Source of the DNA: Streptomyces tricolor
GTDB taxonomy: Bacteria; Actinomycetota; Actinomycetes; Streptomycetales; Streptomycetaceae
Direction of reading: 5' to 3'
Assembly (NCBI RefSeq): GCF_002155905.1
Contig: NZ_MUMF01000083.1
Location: 1 to 34,428, forward strand
Length of the DNA stretch: 34,428 bases
In this document: positions 10,011 through 17,172 of the stretch, in pieces
How positions within the stretch are numbered: position 1 is the first letter of the stretch
Layout of the letters: each line of letters opens with the position of its first letter
Made by a program: the position numbers and the translations under genes
Notes under the pieces: model-generated
Database searches by the model: none
Seen by the model: the letters and a program-made list of their open reading frames with translations, nothing else
Told to the model about the DNA's origin: nothing

Positions 10011-10119
10011 CACGGCGGCGACGCAAACCGCGTGCGTGGGGTCGCTGGTCATCGGCCCGGTGGACCGGTGTAAGGGCCCGTCCCGTGAGAATGAGCAAGC
10101 CAATACACAACGAAGAAGC

Positions 10120-10149
10120 AGGTTACCGGGCCGCCCCCCGGCGGGTCAA
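10120..10149 (-). promoter_or_regulatory. Candidate promoter of rplM-rpsI
   Basis: On the minus strand TTGACC (10144-10149), an 18-nt spacer and TAACCT (10120-10125) fit a housekeeping HrdB-type promoter. Predicted start near 10113, about 173 nt before the rplM GTG. Confidence 0.6.
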
Positions 10150-10195
10150 AACGGGGCGGGCCGCCGGACGGCCCCCGCGCCACCGGCCCCCCGTC

Positions 10196-10201
10196 TAAGA
10201 T
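10196..10201 (+). promoter_or_regulatory. Candidate leaderless -10 box of the 10209 gene
   Basis: TAAGAT is followed by 7 nt and then ATG at 10209, with no Shine-Dalgarno. This supports the 10209 start over the in-frame ATG at 10200, which would overlap the box. Confidence 0.45.
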
Positions 10202-10208
10202 GCGCCCC

Positions 10209-11084
10209 ATGAGTTACGGGCAGGGGGGACCCCAGTCTCAATGGGATCCCTGGAAACCGCAATCGCAGCAGCCGTGGAACAGCGGATCCGACGACGGGAC
10301 CCCGGACTGGGCCGCGCTCGCCGAGGCGTCGGAGAGCCGGAACAAACGCCGCAAGCTGCTGTTCATAGCCGGCGGCGCGCTGGCCACGATCGCGATAGGC
10401 ACCGCGGTCGCCATGGCCGTCGTCTCCGCGAACGGCGGCGACCCCGAGGCCGGTCCCAGCAACCTGCCCGCGAGCGCCTCCCTGCCCGGCTCCGCCACCG
10501 CGACGCCGTCCTTCGCGCCCACCAGCGCCCCGCCGCCGCTGGACCCCAAGGACTTCATCTCCAGCGCCAAGAAGGACACCGCGCCGCTCAGCCCCGACAC
10601 CCTGTTCCCGGACAAGCAGCTGCCCGTGGACGGCACGGTGTACAAGAAGGGCCCGACGGCCGACACCACCAGCTGCGCCACCGCCGCCGGCGGCACCCTG
10701 CCCAAGATCCTCACCGCCAACGGCTGCACCCGCCTGATGCGCACCACCTACACCGACGGCGGCATCGCGGTCACCGTCGGTGTCGCCGTCTTCGACACCG
10801 CGGCCCAGGCCACGAAGGCCAAGGCCCAGACCGACGACCGCAGCATCGTGCGCTCGCTGTTCGGCAAGGGCGTCAAGCCGTTCTGCGACGGCGCTTTCTG
10901 CCGTTCGACCCGGAACGCCTACGGCCGCTACGCCTACTTCACGATCTCCGGCTTCACCAGCGGCAAGGACGTCACCACCAAGGACACCAAGGTCTTCCGC
11001 GCCGGCAACGACCTGGCCCAGTTCGCCGCGAACCAGATCCACCGCCGCGGTCAGACCCAGGCCTCCGCGGCGGCGAACCAGTAG
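10209..11084 (+). CDS. One-pass membrane-anchored protein of unknown function
   Basis: 291 residues from ATG 10209. Residues 1-47 are a Gln/Pro/Trp-rich cytoplasmic stretch (MSYGQGGPQSQWDPW) ending in a basic NKRRK stop. Residues 50-72 form one hydrophobic helix. Then comes a Pro/Ser/Thr/Ala-rich linker to about residue 115, and an exported domain with four Cys (ATTSC/SCAT, NGCTR, PFCDGAFC) that could form two disulfides. I know similar proteins only as streptomycete membrane hypotheticals. It converges on truA: its TAG ends at 11084 and the truA stop begins at 11086, one base apart, with no room for a terminator between them. Function unknown. Confidence 0.85.
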   Translation: MSYGQGGPQSQWDPWKPQSQQPWNSGSDDGTPDWAALAEASESRNKRRKLLFIAGGALATIAIGTAVAMAVVSANGGDPEAGPSNLPASASLPGSATATPSFAPTSAPPPLDPKDFISSAKKDTAPLSPDTLFPDKQLPVDGTVYKKGPTADTTSCATAAGGTLPKILTANGCTRLMRTTYTDGGIAVTVGVAVFDTAAQATKAKAQTDDRSIVRSLFGKGVKPFCDGAFCRSTRNAYGRYAYFTISGFTSGKDVTTKDTKVFRAGNDLAQFAANQIHRRGQTQASAAANQ

Positions 11085-11085
11085 C

Positions 11086-11940
11086 TCAGCAGCACCCCGC
11101 CGACGGCAGCGAGCGCTTGTTGCGGGCCTCCTTGTTCCGGGCCGCCAGCAGCTCGTCGGCGGGGTAGCCGACCTCCTCCAGGGTCAGCCCGTGCGGCCGT
11201 ACGACATGGACGGCGGAGTCCCGCACCCCCGCGGCCAGCACCTTCCCGGGCCACTCCGGCCGCCGGTGCCCGTCCCCCACGAACAGCAGCGCGCCGATCA
11301 GCGACCGCACCATGTTGTGGCAGAACGCGTCGGCCCGGACGGTGGCGGTGATGATCCCGTCGTCGCCGCGGACCAGGCTCAGTTCCTGCAGCGTGCGGAT
11401 GGTGGTCGCCCCCTCCCGCTTCTTGCAGTAGGCGGCGAAGTCGTGCTCCCCGAGCAGCGCCCGGGCGGCCTCGTTCATCGCGTCCACGTCGAGCGGCCAG
11501 TCGTGCCAGAGGACGTGGCCCCGCAGCAGGGGGTCCACTCCGCCCGGGTTGTCGGTGACCCGGTAGGCGTACCGCCGCCAGACCGCCGAGAAGCGCGCGT
11601 TGAAGCCGCTGGGCGCCTCCCGCAGGGCCCACACCCGGACATCCTTCGGCAGCCGTCCGGCGAGCCGCTTGAGCAGCTTCTCGTGGTGCTCACGCCACAC
11701 GCCCTCGGGCAGGTCCACGTGCGCCACCTGCCCGCGCGCGTGCACCCCGGCGTCGGTCCGCCCGGCCACCGTCAGTTCATAGGTCTCCCGGGACCGGGTC
11801 ACCGTCCGCAGGGCGTCCTCGATCTCCCCCTGCACGGTCCGCCTGCCGCCGGCCTGCTTGGCCCAGCCGTGGAAGCCGGTGCCGTCGTAGGAAAGATCGA
11901 GCCGGAGCCGGACATGCCCGGGTGCTACTTCGTCACTCAC
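11086..11940 (-). CDS. truA: tRNA pseudouridine synthase A (TruA)
   Basis: Converts uridines 38-40 of tRNA anticodon arms to pseudouridine. It has 284 residues. [14 protein letters not shown] opens the fold and [16 protein letters not shown] holds the catalytic Asp63. [16 protein letters not shown] and [20 protein letters not shown] are the other family motifs; [13 protein letters not shown] is near the end. It starts with GTG at 11940 behind a GAGAGGA Shine-Dalgarno. It lies downstream of rplQ, an order common in bacteria, but the strong hairpin at 11967-11998 separates them, so truA may depend on read-through or its own promoter. Confidence 0.96.
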   Translation of the reverse strand: MSDEVAPGHVRLRLDLSYDGTGFHGWAKQAGGRRTVQGEIEDALRTVTRSRETYELTVAGRTDAGVHARGQVAHVDLPEGVWREHHEKLLKRLAGRLPKDVRVWALREAPSGFNARFSAVWRRYAYRVTDNPGGVDPLLRGHVLWHDWPLDVDAMNEAARALLGEHDFAAYCKKREGATTIRTLQELSLVRGDDGIITATVRADAFCHNMVRSLIGALLFVGDGHRRPEWPGKVLAAGVRDSAVHVVRPHGLTLEEVGYPADELLAARNKEARNKRSLPSAGCC

Positions 11941-11966
11941 GTACAGATCCTCTCAGGAACACAAGA

Positions 11967-11998
11967 GCGGACCCGCTCCTCGAAAGGAACGGGTCCGC
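11967..11998 (-). terminator. Terminator hairpin after rplQ
   Basis: Perfect 9-bp stem GCGGACCCG (11967-11975) and CGGGTCCGC (11990-11998), with partial pairing in the loop. On the minus strand it is followed by TCTTGTGTT. It likely ends or attenuates the rpoA-rplQ transcript before truA. Confidence 0.75.
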
Positions 11999-12006
11999 AA
12001 CGCCCT

Positions 12007-12050
12007 AAGGGGCGCGGGGAACCGCGCGACACGCCACGGCGAAGCCGCGG
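12007..12050. repeat. Copy B of the Streptomyces GC-rich intergenic repeat
   Basis: AAGGGGCGCGGGGAACC then GCGCGA at 12007-12029 matches the copy at 12688-12710 at 22 of 23 positions. It contains the small hairpin GCGCGG-GGAA-CCGCGC. The following GCGCGACACGCCACG is shared with the copy at 7341-7399. It lies between rplQ and its terminator hairpin. Confidence 0.7.
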
Positions 12051-12078
12051 CCGCCGTCGCGGGCCCCCGGCAGAACGC

Positions 12079-12579
12079 TTACGCGTCCTTCGACTCCTCG
12101 GCGGGAGCCTCGGCGGCCTCGGTCTCCTCGACCTTGGTCTCCTCGGCCTTGGCCTCGTCGGCCTCCTTGACCGCACGCTTGGTGGCGGCCTCGGCCTCGC
12201 CCACGGCCTTCTGCTGCACCGTCAGCGCCTCGACCAGCTCGATGACGGCCATGGGCGCGTTGTCGCCACGGCGGTTACCGATCTTGGTGATGCGGGTGTA
12301 GCCACCGGGACGGTTCTCGTAGCGCGGGCCGATCTCGGTGAAGAGCGTGTGGACGATGCTCTTGTCCGTGATCACCTGAAGCACCTGGCGGCGGTTGTGA
12401 AGGTCACCCTTCTTCGCCTTGGTGATCAGACGCTCGGCGTACGGGCGCAGGCGGCGGGCCTTCGCCTCGGTGGTGGTGATACGGCCGTGCTCGAAGAGGC
12501 TCTTCGCCAGGTTCGCGAGGAGGAGCTTCTCGTGCGCGGCGCTGCCGCCCAGACGGGCACCCTTGGTGGGCTTCGGCAT
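12079..12579 (-). CDS. rplQ: 50S ribosomal protein L17
   Basis: Large-subunit protein near the tunnel exit, 166 residues. [18 protein letters not shown] opens the conserved core, which runs to about residue 120 and includes [18 protein letters not shown] and [17 protein letters not shown]. The last 45 residues ([18 protein letters not shown] and on) are a low-complexity acidic tail typical of actinobacteria. It follows rpoA by 180 nt that hold a strong stem-loop and a GC-rich repeat, so it may be made at a different level from rpoA. Confidence 0.97.
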   Translation of the reverse strand: MPKPTKGARLGGSAAHEKLLLANLAKSLFEHGRITTTEAKARRLRPYAERLITKAKKGDLHNRRQVLQVITDKSIVHTLFTEIGPRYENRPGGYTRITKIGNRRGDNAPMAVIELVEALTVQQKAVGEAEAATKRAVKEADEAKAEETKVEETEAAEAPAEESKDA

Positions 12580-12657
12580 GTGTTTCTCCTAGGTGTCTGC
12601 CCCGGCCGTGTCAGGTACCGGGGTCAGTATCTGAGCAGACGGTTGTCTGTCAGAGAT

Positions 12658-12687
12658 CCGGGAGCCGCCCCGAAGGGGCGCTCCCGG
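12658..12687 (-). terminator. Stem-loop between rpoA and rplQ
   Basis: CCGGGAGCCGCCCC (12658-12671) pairs with GGGGCGCTCCCGG (12675-12687), with one bulged C and a GAA loop. No T-run follows. An attenuator or RNA-processing site is as likely as a full terminator, because rplQ follows. Confidence 0.55.
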
Positions 12688-12710
12688 AAGGGGCGCGGGG
12701 AACTGCGCGA
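12688..12710. repeat. Copy C of the Streptomyces GC-rich intergenic repeat
   Basis: AAGGGGCGCGGGGAACT then GCGCGA; matches the copy at 12007-12029 except at one position. It directly abuts the rpoA-rplQ stem-loop. Confidence 0.7.
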
Positions 12711-12759
12711 TCAGGCACAGCGCACCCGCACCCGAGTACGGACCGTCCGGCCCGAGCTC

Positions 12760-13782
12760 TCAGTACTGCTCGGTCTCGACGAACCCGGCGTCCGCGTCGT
12801 CGTCGGCGCCGAAGGCGTCGGCAGCGGCCGTGGGGTCGAATCCGGGCGGGCTGTCCTTGAGGGCCAGGCCCATGCCGGCCAGCTTCGCCTTGACCTCGTC
12901 GATGGACTTCGCACCGAAGTTGCGGATGTCCAGCAGGTCGGCCTCGGAGCGCGCGACCAGCTCACCCACGGAGTGGATGCCCTCACGCTTGAGGCAGTTG
13001 TAGGAGCGGACCGTCAGCTCCAGCTCCTCGATCGGCAGCGCGAGGTCGGCGGCGAGCGCGGCGTCCGTCGGGGACGGACCCATGTCGATGCCCTCGGCGT
13101 CGATGTTCAGCTCGCGGGCGAGACCGAACAGCTCGACCAGCGTCTTACCGGCGGAGGCCATGGCGTCACGCGGACGCATCGCCTGCTTGGTCTCGACGTC
13201 GACGATCAGCTTGTCGAAGTCGGTGCGCTGCTCGACACGCGTGGCCTCGACCTTGTACGTGACCTTGAGCACCGGCGAGTAGATCGAGTCGACCGGGATA
13301 CGGCCGATCTCCTGACCCACCTGCTTGTTCTGCACGGCGGAGACGTAGCCGCGACCGCGCTCGACGGTCAGCTCCATCTCCAGCTTGCCCTTGCCGTTGA
13401 GCGTGGCGAGGACGAGGTCGGGGTTGTGCACCTCGACACCGGCCGGCGGCGCGATGTCGGCGGCGGTGACCAGACCCGGGCCCTGCTTGCGCAGGTACAT
13501 CACGACCGGCTCGTCGTGCTCCGAGGAGACGACCAACTGCTTGATGTTGAGGATCAGGTCGGTGACGTCCTCCTTGACGCCCGGCACGGTGGTGAACTCG
13601 TGCAGGACGCCGTCGATCCGGATGCTCGTGACGGCGGCACCGGGGATCGAGGACAGGAGGGTACGGCGGAGGGAGTTGCCGAGGGTGTAGCCGAAGCCCG
13701 GCTCCAGCGGCTCGATCACGAACCGGGAGCGGAACTCGTCGACGACCTCTTCGGTCAACGAGGGACGCTGAGCGATCAGCAT
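12760..13782 (-). CDS. rpoA: DNA-directed RNA polymerase subunit alpha
   Basis: 340 residues, as in other streptomycetes. The N-terminal assembly domain (about 1-230) has [20 protein letters not shown] and [14 protein letters not shown] linker leads to the C-terminal domain (about 250-312: [35 protein letters not shown]), which binds DNA UP elements and activators. An acidic tail ([17 protein letters not shown]) follows. It starts with ATG at 13782 and lies 149 nt after rpsK. rpsD, which sits between rpsK and rpoA in many bacteria, is absent; the gap holds alternative stem-loops. Confidence 0.98.
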   Translation of the reverse strand: MLIAQRPSLTEEVVDEFRSRFVIEPLEPGFGYTLGNSLRRTLLSSIPGAAVTSIRIDGVLHEFTTVPGVKEDVTDLILNIKQLVVSSEHDEPVVMYLRKQGPGLVTAADIAPPAGVEVHNPDLVLATLNGKGKLEMELTVERGRGYVSAVQNKQVGQEIGRIPVDSIYSPVLKVTYKVEATRVEQRTDFDKLIVDVETKQAMRPRDAMASAGKTLVELFGLARELNIDAEGIDMGPSPTDAALAADLALPIEELELTVRSYNCLKREGIHSVGELVARSEADLLDIRNFGAKSIDEVKAKLAGMGLALKDSPPGFDPTAAADAFGADDDADAGFVETEQY

Positions 13783-13836
13783 GTGTGGATCAGATCCTTC
13801 TTTCGTGGACGCCCGCTATTTGACGTCCGACGGAAA

Positions 13837-13904
13837 CCGCACCCGTGAGAAGTGCGGGTACTGCAAGGGTACGGGCGGCACGACCCGAAAGAGCCGTACC
13901 GCCC
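13837..13904 (-). promoter_or_regulatory. Alternative stem-loops in the rpsK-rpoA gap
   Basis: CCGCAC (13837-13842) can pair with GTGCGG (13852-13857). GGTACGG (13868-13874) can pair with CCGTACC (13894-13900). The overlapping GGGCGG (13873-13878) can instead pair with CCGCCC (13899-13904), so the last two are mutually exclusive. The layout allows a conformational switch before rpoA but none is shown. Confidence 0.35.
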
Positions 13905-13931
13905 GGAAACCCAGCCAGTCGAAGGCGTGCG

Positions 13932-14336
13932 TCAGACGCGACGACGCTTCGGCGGACGGCAGCCGTTGTGCGGGGTCGGGGTGACGTCCTGGATGGAGCC
14001 GACCTCAAGGCCCGTGGCCTGCAGGGAGCGGATCGCGGTCTCACGACCGGAGCCCGGGCCCTTGACGAACACGTCGACCTTGCGCATGCCGTGCTCCTGG
14101 GCGCGACGGGCAGCCGACTCGGCGGCCATCTGCGCGGCGAACGGCGTGGACTTCCGGGAGCCCTTGAAGCCGACGTGGCCGGCGGAGGCCCAGGAGATCA
14201 CGTTGCCGGACGGGTCCGTGATCGAGACGATCGTGTTGTTGAACGTGCTCTTGATGTGCGCGTGGCCGTGAGCGACGTTCTTCTTTTCCTTGCGGCGCAC
14301 CTTCTTGGCAGCGCCCTGACGTCCCTTGGGGGGCAT
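13932..14336 (-). CDS. rpsK: 30S ribosomal protein S11
   Basis: Platform protein near the mRNA exit, 134 residues. [40 protein letters not shown] and the C-terminal [17 protein letters not shown] are diagnostic. The first residues, [19 protein letters not shown], are a basic extension typical of actinobacteria. It follows rpsM by 65 nt. Its downstream neighbour is rpoA instead of rpsD. Confidence 0.97.
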   Translation of the reverse strand: MPPKGRQGAAKKVRRKEKKNVAHGHAHIKSTFNNTIVSITDPSGNVISWASAGHVGFKGSRKSTPFAAQMAAESAARRAQEHGMRKVDVFVKGPGSGRETAIRSLQATGLEVGSIQDVTPTPHNGCRPPKRRRV

Positions 14337-14401
14337 CTACTAACTCCTACGGGAGGTGGTCGGTCCTACAGCGAAGACCGTGGACAGGTGTCCGCTGCGG
14401 A

Positions 14402-14782
14402 CTACTTCTTGCCCGGCTTCTTCTTGCCGGCGATGGCGCGACGCGGGCCCTTGCGGGTGCGAGCGTTGGTGCTGGTGCGCTGACCGCGGACGGGCAGACC
14501 GCGACGGTGACGGAGACCCTGGTAGGTGCCGATCTCGACCTTGCGGCGGATGTCGGCCTGGATCTCGCGACGGAGGTCACCCTCGGTCTTGATGTTGTTG
14601 TCGACGTACTCGCGGATCGCGACCAGCTGCTCTTCGGTCAGGTCACGAACGCGGGTGTTCGGGTCGACGCCGGTCGCAGCCAGCGTCTCCTTCGAGAGGG
14701 TCCGGCCGATGCCGAACACGTAGGTGAGCGCGATCTCCACGCGCTTGTCGCGCGGGATGTCGACACCGGAAACGCGTGCCAT
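14402..14782 (-). CDS. rpsM: 30S ribosomal protein S13
   Basis: Small-subunit head protein contacting the P-site tRNA and bridging to the 50S subunit, 126 residues. [19 protein letters not shown] and YVFGIGRT open the fold; [19 protein letters not shown] and the C-terminal Lys-rich [15 protein letters not shown] are family features. It is the first gene of the alpha group (rpsM-rpsK-rpoA-rplQ). The 192 nt before it holds hairpins but no clear promoter. Confidence 0.97.
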   Translation of the reverse strand: MARVSGVDIPRDKRVEIALTYVFGIGRTLSKETLAATGVDPNTRVRDLTEEQLVAIREYVDNNIKTEGDLRREIQADIRRKVEIGTYQGLRHRRGLPVRGQRTSTNARTRKGPRRAIAGKKKPGKK

Positions 14783-14938
14783 TCAATGGCTCCTGGTGAA
14801 TCTTCGGAGGTCTTCCACAGAACCGGCTCCCGGCCGCCGTACCAGGTACGAACCGGGTCCCCGGCCTCCGAACCGGGGGTGTCGAGCTGGATGGCTCGGG
14901 CTCTGCGTATGAACATATTCAGCTCGCGTCGCGCGAAA

Positions 14939-14959
14939 CTCTGCGATAGAGGTGCAGAG
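14939..14959 (-). terminator. Weak hairpin after rpmJ
   Basis: CTCTGC (14939-14944) pairs with GCAGAG (14954-14959), 9-nt loop, followed on the minus strand by TTTCG. It lies 15 nt after the rpmJ stop. A 6-bp stem is weak for this GC content. Confidence 0.35.
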
Positions 14960-14974
14960 GGTGATGGTCGTGCG

Positions 14975-15088
14975 TCAGCCCTGGCGCTGCTTGTGGCGCG
15001 GGTTCTCGCAGATGACCATGACCCGGCCGTGACGGCGGATCACCCTGCACTTGTCGCAGATCTTCTTGACGCTCGGCTTGACCTTCAT
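14975..15088 (-). CDS. rpmJ: 50S ribosomal protein L36, zinc-binding form
   Basis: 37 residues ([20 protein letters not shown] and a tail ending [10 protein letters not shown]). Cys11, Cys14, Cys27 and His32 make the CxxC...C....H zinc site. Streptomycetes often carry a second, zinc-free L36 made when zinc is scarce; this copy is the zinc form. It follows infA by 60 nt, the usual order. Confidence 0.96.
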   Translation of the reverse strand: MKVKPSVKKICDKCRVIRRHGRVMVICENPRHKQRQG

Positions 15089-15148
15089 GGGGTGAGGTTC
15101 TCCGGGTCAGTGCCATCGCACCGGGCGGGCCCGGGGCGCGGGCAAGAT

Positions 15149-15370
15149 CTACTTGTACCGGTAGACGATCCGGCCACGCGTCAGGTCGTACGGAGACAGC
15201 TCCACCACGACCCGGTCGTCAGGGAGGATGCGGATGTAGTGCATACGCATCTTGCCGCTGATGTGTGCCAGGACCTGGTGGCCGTTCTGGAGCTCGACCT
15301 TGAACATGGCGTTCGGCAGAGACTCGACGACAGTGCCCTCGATCTCGATGGCACCTTGCTTCTTGGCCAC
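15149..15370 (-). CDS. infA: Translation initiation factor IF-1
   Basis: Binds the 30S A site during initiation. From GTG at 15370 it has 73 residues, the standard length, reading [20 protein letters not shown]. The S1-like OB fold shows [40 protein letters not shown] and ends GRIVYRYK. In-frame starts further upstream are not conserved. A GAAGG-type Shine-Dalgarno lies before the GTG. A possible -10 (TAGACT) is about 90 nt upstream, consistent with a separate infA-rpmJ transcript after the map terminator. Confidence 0.97.
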   Translation of the reverse strand: MAKKQGAIEIEGTVVESLPNAMFKVELQNGHQVLAHISGKMRMHYIRILPDDRVVVELSPYDLTRGRIVYRYK

Positions 15371-15461
15371 GCTTCGCCCTTCGAATCGACTACCTTGATC
15401 GACTCTGCCGTGCACCGATCGTGAGCATGCAGGCATGCGGGTGCACAAGAGCCGACGAGTC

Positions 15462-15467
15462 AGTCTA
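15462..15467 (-). promoter_or_regulatory. Possible -10 box of infA
   Basis: TAGACT on the minus strand, about 92 nt before the infA GTG and downstream of the map hairpin. No convincing -35 is present, so this is a guess. Confidence 0.25.
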
Positions 15468-15530
15468 CGTCGGCGCACCCGGAAAGGCGAATCGAGGAAG
15501 TCTGCCCCACGGCGGTGATCCCTAAGCGAG

Positions 15531-15570
15531 GGGGCCGGGCGCGGCCGACCGGCGGCCGTCGGCCGGCCCC
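15531..15570 (-). terminator. GC-rich terminator-like hairpin after map
   Basis: GGGGCCGG (15531-15538) pairs with CCGGCCCC (15563-15570), enclosing a second 8-bp stem CGGCCGAC/GTCGGCCG. It begins 5 nt after the map stop. There is no T-run, as in many actinobacterial I-shaped terminators. Confidence 0.65.
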
Positions 15571-15574
15571 GTCG

Positions 15575-16411
15575 TCAGGCGAGCGGGTCCGGCGCGGCGG
15601 TGATGCCGTACTCGGCGAGCTTCGCCTTGCCGCCGTCGGGGGCCGTGAGGACCAGGGGGCCCTCCGGGGTCAGGGCCACCGAGTGTTCCCAGTGGGAGGA
15701 CCAGGTGCCGTCGGTGGTGATGACCGTCCAGTCGTCGGAGAGGACCTCGGTCTTCGGGGTGCCCAGGGACACCATCGGCTCGATGGCCAGGCAGAAGCCG
15801 GGGACCAGCTTGGGGCCCTTGCCGCGGCGGCGGTCGACGTAGTTCAGCAGGTGCGGGTCCATGTGCATCTCGGTGCCGATGCCGTGGCCGCCGTAGTCCT
15901 CGATGATCCCGTACCGGCCGCCGCCCGGCTTGGGCTGGCGGCGGATGTACGTCTCGATCGCCCGGGAGATGTCGACCAGGCGGTTGCCCAGCTTCATGGC
16001 CGCGATGCCGGCCCACATCGACTCCTCGGTGACCCGGGACAGCTCGACCAGCTCCGGGGCGTGCCCCGAGCCGACGAAGGCCGTGTAGGCCGCGTCGCCG
16101 TGCCAGCCGTCGACGATCGCGCCGCAGTCGATGGAGATGATGTCGCCGTCCTTGAGGACGACGTCGTCGGAGGGGATGCCGTGGACGACGACGTCGTTCA
16201 CGGAGGTGCAGATGGTGGCCGGGAAGCCGCCGTAGCCCAGGAAGTTCGACTTCGCGCCGTGCTCGGCGAGGACCTTGCGGGCCACCTCGTCCAGGTCCTT
16301 GGTGGTGGCACCCGGCACCGCGGCCTCGCGCGTGGCCGCGTGGATGGCGGCTACGACCAGGCCCGCCGCCCGCATCTTCGCGATCTGCTCGGGGGTCTTG
16401 ATCTGCACCAT
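15575..16411 (-). CDS. map: Methionine aminopeptidase, type I
   Basis: Removes the initiator Met from new proteins. It has 278 residues. The five metal ligands are visible: Asp95 (SIDCG), Asp106 (HGDAAYT), His176 (GGHGIG), Glu211 (AIEPM) and Glu242 (HWEHSV); His77 in VVHGIP is the usual active-site His. It begins MVQIKTPEQIAKMRAAG at the ATG 16411; the nearest Shine-Dalgarno-like GGAG is rather far upstream. It lies in the normal secY-adk-map-infA order, but hairpins flank it on both sides. Confidence 0.97.
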   Translation of the reverse strand: MVQIKTPEQIAKMRAAGLVVAAIHAATREAAVPGATTKDLDEVARKVLAEHGAKSNFLGYGGFPATICTSVNDVVVHGIPSDDVVLKDGDIISIDCGAIVDGWHGDAAYTAFVGSGHAPELVELSRVTEESMWAGIAAMKLGNRLVDISRAIETYIRRQPKPGGGRYGIIEDYGGHGIGTEMHMDPHLLNYVDRRRGKGPKLVPGFCLAIEPMVSLGTPKTEVLSDDWTVITTDGTWSSHWEHSVALTPEGPLVLTAPDGGKAKLAEYGITAAPDPLA

Positions 16412-16465
16412 GGGGGCCTGCGCTCTCCGTCACTCACGTCGACTGGGGTACCTGTACAACAGTAC

Positions 16466-16495
16466 GGCCGCGGCGCCCGGGAGGGCACCGCGGCC
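16466..16495 (-). terminator. Long stem-loop between adk and map
   Basis: GGCCGCGG (16466-16473) and GCCC (16475-16478) pair with GGGC (16483-16486) and CCGCGGCC (16488-16495). The single odd position makes a G-U pair in the minus-strand RNA, giving a 13-bp stem with a 4-nt loop. No T-run follows. It begins 14 nt after the adk stop. Confidence 0.65.
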
Positions 16496-16509
16496 GGAAG
16501 GCTCCGGAT

Positions 16510-17172
16510 CTACTTCCCGGCCTTCTCGCGCTTGAGGGCCTCCAGGGCCCGCTGCGTGATCTCGTCCACCGGGCCCAGGGACGAGATCGTCACGACCAGG
16601 CCCTGCGCCTTGTAGTAGTCGATGATCGGCTCGGTCTGGGTGTGGTAGACCTCCAGCCGCTTGCGGACGGTCTCCTCGGAGTCGTCGTCGCGCTGGTACA
16701 GCTCGCCGCCGCAGACGTCGCAGACGCCCTCCTGCTTCGGCGCGCTGTACGTCACGTGGAAGACGTGGGAGGAGTCGTTGCGGCAGATGCGCCGGCCGGC
16801 GATCCGCTTGACGACCTCCTCCTCGGGGACCTCCAGGTCCAGCACGGCGTCCAGCGTGATGCCCTCGGTCCGCAGCAGCTGGTCCAGCGCCTCCGCCTGC
16901 GAGACGTTGCGCGGGAAGCCGTCCAGCAGGAAGCCGTTCTCCGCGTCGGGCTGCTCCATGCGGTCCTTGGCCATCGCGATGGTCACCTCGTCCGGGACGA
17001 GGTTGCCGGCGTCCATGTAGGACTTCGCGAGCTTGCCCAGCTCGGTCTGCTGGCTGATGTTGGCCCGGAACAGGTCGCCCGTGGAGATGTGCGGGATGGC
17101 CAGCTTCTCTGCGAGCCGGACGGCTTGCGTTCCCTTACCGGCACCCGGCGGCCCGACGAGGACGATACGCAT
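16510..17172 (-). CDS. adk: Adenylate kinase
   Basis: Catalyses ATP + AMP to 2 ADP. It has 220 residues, the long LID form. The P-loop GPPGAGKGT is at residues 7-15, HISTGDLFR and [16 protein letters not shown] are the AMP-binding motifs. The LID has Cys130, a His near 136, Cys151 and Cys154 ([10 protein letters not shown] ... CDVCGG), suggesting a Cys/His/Cys/Cys zinc site instead of four Cys. Its ATG shares one base with the secY stop (TGATG), so translation is probably coupled. Confidence 0.97.
   Translation of the reverse strand: MRIVLVGPPGAGKGTQAVRLAEKLAIPHISTGDLFRANISQQTELGKLAKSYMDAGNLVPDEVTIAMAKDRMEQPDAENGFLLDGFPRNVSQAEALDQLLRTEGITLDAVLDLEVPEEEVVKRIAGRRICRNDSSHVFHVTYSAPKQEGVCDVCGGELYQRDDDSEETVRKRLEVYHTQTEPIIDYYKAQGLVVTISSLGPVDEITQRALEALKREKAGK

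Noticed and set aside
10780..13848. Very long plus-strand frame opposite truA, rplQ and rpoA
   Set aside because: It is the complement of three firmly identified genes; high GC at third positions removes stops from the antisense frames. Its translation is Arg/Gly/Val-rich with no domain.
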